From assembly GCF_000508085.1 (NCBI RefSeq), contig NZ_KI669560.1, positions 650,219-714,218 of the forward strand: DNA of 64,000 bases, given 5' to 3'. A program made the position numbers and the translations under genes. Below the pieces are notes generated by a model. That model searched no databases. It saw only the letters and a list, made by a program, of their open reading frames with translations, and was not told where the DNA came from. Position 1 is the stretch's first letter; the number at the start of each line of letters is the position of its first letter. Below, in pieces: positions 61,925 to 64,000 of this stretch. Source of the DNA: Sediminibacterium sp. C3 (GTDB lineage: Bacteria; Bacteroidota; Bacteroidia; Chitinophagales; Chitinophagaceae).

Positions 61925-62788
61925 GTTAAAGTGTATGAAATTTTCATTTTCGTTACCTTTCACTAGACTATATTCAAAATCACCTGAAGCGTTTTTGGTT
62001 ATTACATATCCTTCTTCATTTGTTTGATTGACTTTCTTTGATAAATCTTGGATATTAGCAACGAAATTAGTATCAGCACTAATTGTTTTCATTGAACCAC
62101 ATGGATCATTACCTGTTGATTCATTTGATGTTGAATTATCTCCACCACCACCATAACTGGTAGTTTCAGGATTTTGGAATGTTAAAAAATCATTGTAATA
62201 AGCTTTATCTTGTAACATAAAAAAAAGATTCCAAAAGTCTAATTTTGCATTACTTGAAGGTATATAACCTATTACAAAGACTTCTGGCAATGGTTCGTTA
62301 GCAATGTCTTTGGATGTTATTGCTGAAGTAGATGTGAAAGAATTTGAAAAACTGGTTTTTTGATTTATCCATTTACCATCCACAACTATCATTTCATTTT
62401 CTAAAATTCCATTTAAATCACGAATAATAACACGTCGCTTCCTCGATTCAGCAGGTAATATTTTATCAAATTCAATAAACTTTATTGCCTCATGTCCTTT
62501 TGAATCTCCATAGACTAAAAATTGCCCTGGAGTATTTAATTCAACTAAATAAACATGATATTGAGTTCCATCTATTTTGCTAAACGTATTATTTTGCCCT
62601 TTCGCCCAATTAATTTTGTTGAATTGTTCTAGCGGAATTTTACCTTTTAAAATATTATACGCTGATAAAAGATCATGTTTTATTACAGTTTGATGAGTTA
62701 TTTTCTGACAACTAAAAAGGGTTAATAAACTAATAGAAATGAATAAGATTCCTCTGGAAATCATTGTGGTTTTATAAAATATATTCAT
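61925..62788 (-). pseudogene. N-terminal part of an IS-split JAB/JAMM lipoprotein
   Basis: From ATG 62788 (or ATG 62764, which gives a shorter signal) the protein has a lipobox LFSC, a beta-rich region with the KINW motif, DLNGILENEMIVVDGKW, a PEVFVIGYIPSS stretch, a YGGGGD linker and the start of the JAB fold (NEEGYVITKNASGDFEYSLVKG). It then reads F-I-H-F-N and runs into the IS21 end, which adds 28 foreign residues to a stop at 61838. A truncated lipoprotein without catalytic residues could still be exported. Confidence 0.7.
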
Positions 62789-63009
62789 TTATTTAACAAA
62801 TTTTTTAAAATCATAAAAGTAATATGTATTTAAATATATATATATAAATTTTTATAAATAAAAATTATTTGTCCTAAATACCCAATAATAATCTTGGTAT
62901 AGCAAATGTCTAACCCGTGTAAATCAATTAACCTCCCCCCGAAAAAACGGACTGATGTAAATTAGAAAAATCGGGCAATTATTCATAATTTAAACATGAA
63001 AGATTGCTT

Positions 63010-63276
63010 ATGAAAAAGTCACATTACACAGAGCAGCAAATTGCCTTTGCGTTAAAGCAGGCAGAGACAGGGACCCGGATTGATGAGATATGTAGGAAGA
63101 TGGGTATTAGTGACGCTACTTTTTACAATTGGAAGAAGCGTTATGGAGGTTTGGGTGTATCAGAGTTACGGCGATTAAAACAAATGGAGGAAGAAAATTC
63201 AAGATTAAAACAGATTGTCGCTGATTTAACCTTGGATAAGCAAATGCTCCAGGATGTATTAAAAAAAAAGCTTTAA
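63010..63276 (+). CDS. IS3-family transposase OrfA (third copy)
   Basis: I use ATG 63010 (MKKSHYTEQQIAFALKQ), giving 88 residues, rather than TTG 63004. The plan is the same as OrfA of the first copy: helix-turn-helix with ISDATFYNWKKRYGGLG, then a leucine zipper (LKQMEEENSRLKQIVADL). The A-run at 63261-63270 ending in AAG is the frameshift site (A AAA AAG at 63264-63270). Confidence 0.92.
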   Translation: MKKSHYTEQQIAFALKQAETGTRIDEICRKMGISDATFYNWKKRYGGLGVSELRRLKQMEEENSRLKQIVADLTLDKQMLQDVLKKKL

Positions 63277-64000
63277 GGCTAAAACAGTTGAAGGAACTAG
63301 CGGCCAGTTTAATCAAGGATTATCGGGTATCTATAACGCGTGCTTGTGGTGTAGTATGCATCCATCGATCAGCTTGGCACTATAAGTCTAGGCGAAGAGA
63401 GGACAGACCTCTAAGGCAACGAATAAAAGAGATTGCAGCTGCGAGAGTCAGATATGGCATGTGGCGTATTTATGTTCTATTAAGGCGGGAAGGTTTTAAG
63501 GATAATCATAAGCGTGTTCATAGGATTTATAAGGAAGAGGGTTTAAATCTTAGAAGTAAGCGCCCCAAACGCAGTAAAAGTGCAGCACATCGCCTGGAAC
63601 GCAGTACAGTCAACACTTTACATCACTGTTGGAGTATGGATTTTGTTGCAGATCAATTGTTTGATGGAAGAAAATTTAGGGCCTTAACTATAGTAGATAA
63701 TTTTAGTCGTTTTTGTTTGGGAATCAGGGTTGGTAAATCAATAAAAGGAATAGATGTAGTTGAAGTGTTAGAAGCATTAAAAAATCAACAGCAGTTAATA
63801 CCCAAACGAATACAAGTTGATAATGGAAGTGAGTTTATCAGCAAAGATTTTGACAAGTGGGCATATGAAAATAAAGTAACCTTGGATTACTCAAGACCAG
63901 GCACTCCGACGGATAATCCGTTCATTGAATCGTTCAATGGAAGCTTTAGAGATGAGTGCTTAAATACCCACTGGTTCTTATCTTTAGACGATGCGTATAA
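63264..64000 (+). CDS. IS3-family transposase OrfB (third copy, partial)
   Basis: In the -1 frame from the slippery site the reading is open to the window end. Catalytic residues are visible in CWSMDFVAD, QVDNGSEF and NPFIESFNGSFRDECL. Together with the OrfA similarity this puts it near the first copy but clearly diverged from it. The C-terminus is outside the window. Confidence 0.9.

Larger units (their letters stand above)
62931..64000 (+). mobile_element. IS3-family insertion sequence (third copy, cut by window end)
   Basis: The left end is near the CCTCCCCCCGAAAAAACGGAC stretch (about 62931), which resembles the C-rich left end of the first copy. OrfA and a frameshifted OrfB follow. OrfB is still open at base 64000, so the right end is outside. 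The 142 bases between the JAB lipoprotein gene (62788) and this end are extremely A+T-rich, with TATATATATA runs and no gene. Confidence 0.75.

Noticed and set aside
1-64000. CRISPR array, prophage or full conjugative element
   Set aside because: No regularly spaced repeats, cas genes, phage structural genes, relaxase or tra genes are visible anywhere in the window. The mobile content is IS elements and tRNA-linked remnants only.

Overview
This window looks like part of a Bacteroidota chromosome, most likely Chitinophagaceae or a close relative. That placement is inferred from protein families and gene style, not from a database search. The supporting signs are low G+C, many Bacteroidetes-type secreted proteins and lipoproteins, TAnnTTTG-type promoter boxes, and MerC/SCO1/Fur and RND neighbourhoods typical of the group. 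Coding is dense. Several convergent gene pairs share a 4-base TTAA or TTAG as back-to-back stop codons.

Most of the window is housekeeping or general metabolism. This covers about 4.2-39.2 kb, 43.1-55.8 kb and both neighbouring tRNA genes. It includes guanylate kinase, lysyl-tRNA synthetase, an LpxD-like acyltransferase and a Fur-family/SCO1/MerC metal locus with a palindromic operator. It also includes a FIST-domain sensor next to a hybrid histidine kinase and a MATE pump, CorA, two complete RND tripartite efflux operons (18.8-24.6 and 49.0-55.2 kb), a fatty-acid desaturase, an Old Yellow Enzyme/SDR operon, HflX, and a DEAD-box helicase. Between 37.1 and 38.0 kb two neighbouring genes are decayed: an RBBP9-type hydrolase has lost its C-terminus and a monooxygenase has lost its middle.

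The accessory parts are visibly more A+T-rich. They lie at 1-4.15 kb, 39.2-42.8 kb and 56.0-64.0 kb, and each carries one member of what I read as a single family of surface lipoproteins. The shared plan is a lipobox, a beta-rich N-terminal region containing a [DEN]-W motif, a Gly-rich linker, and an exchangeable C-terminal peptidase-like domain. The three C-termini are an M23/LytM domain (1298-2613, one-base frameshift), a circularly permuted NlpC/P60- or papain-like domain (41311-42741, with a small membrane protein overlapping its 3' end), and a JAB/JAMM domain (57213-62788). The JAB/JAMM gene is split by an IS3-family and an IS21-family element inserted about 17 bp apart. Removing both elements and their 3- and 7-base target duplications restores one open frame of 436 codons with an intact HxH-S-D metal motif.

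Two of the accessory segments start at the 3' end of a tRNA gene (tRNA-Asn at 42988-43061 and a CAT-anticodon tRNA at 55882-55955). A 32-base copy of the tRNA-Asn 3' end lies at 56103-56134, which points to old site-specific integration. Four IS elements are present: three IS3-family elements with A AAA AAG frameshift sites, one of them cut by the window end, and one IS21. The first IS3 element sits between two 5'-truncated genes, DUF4160 and HxlR.
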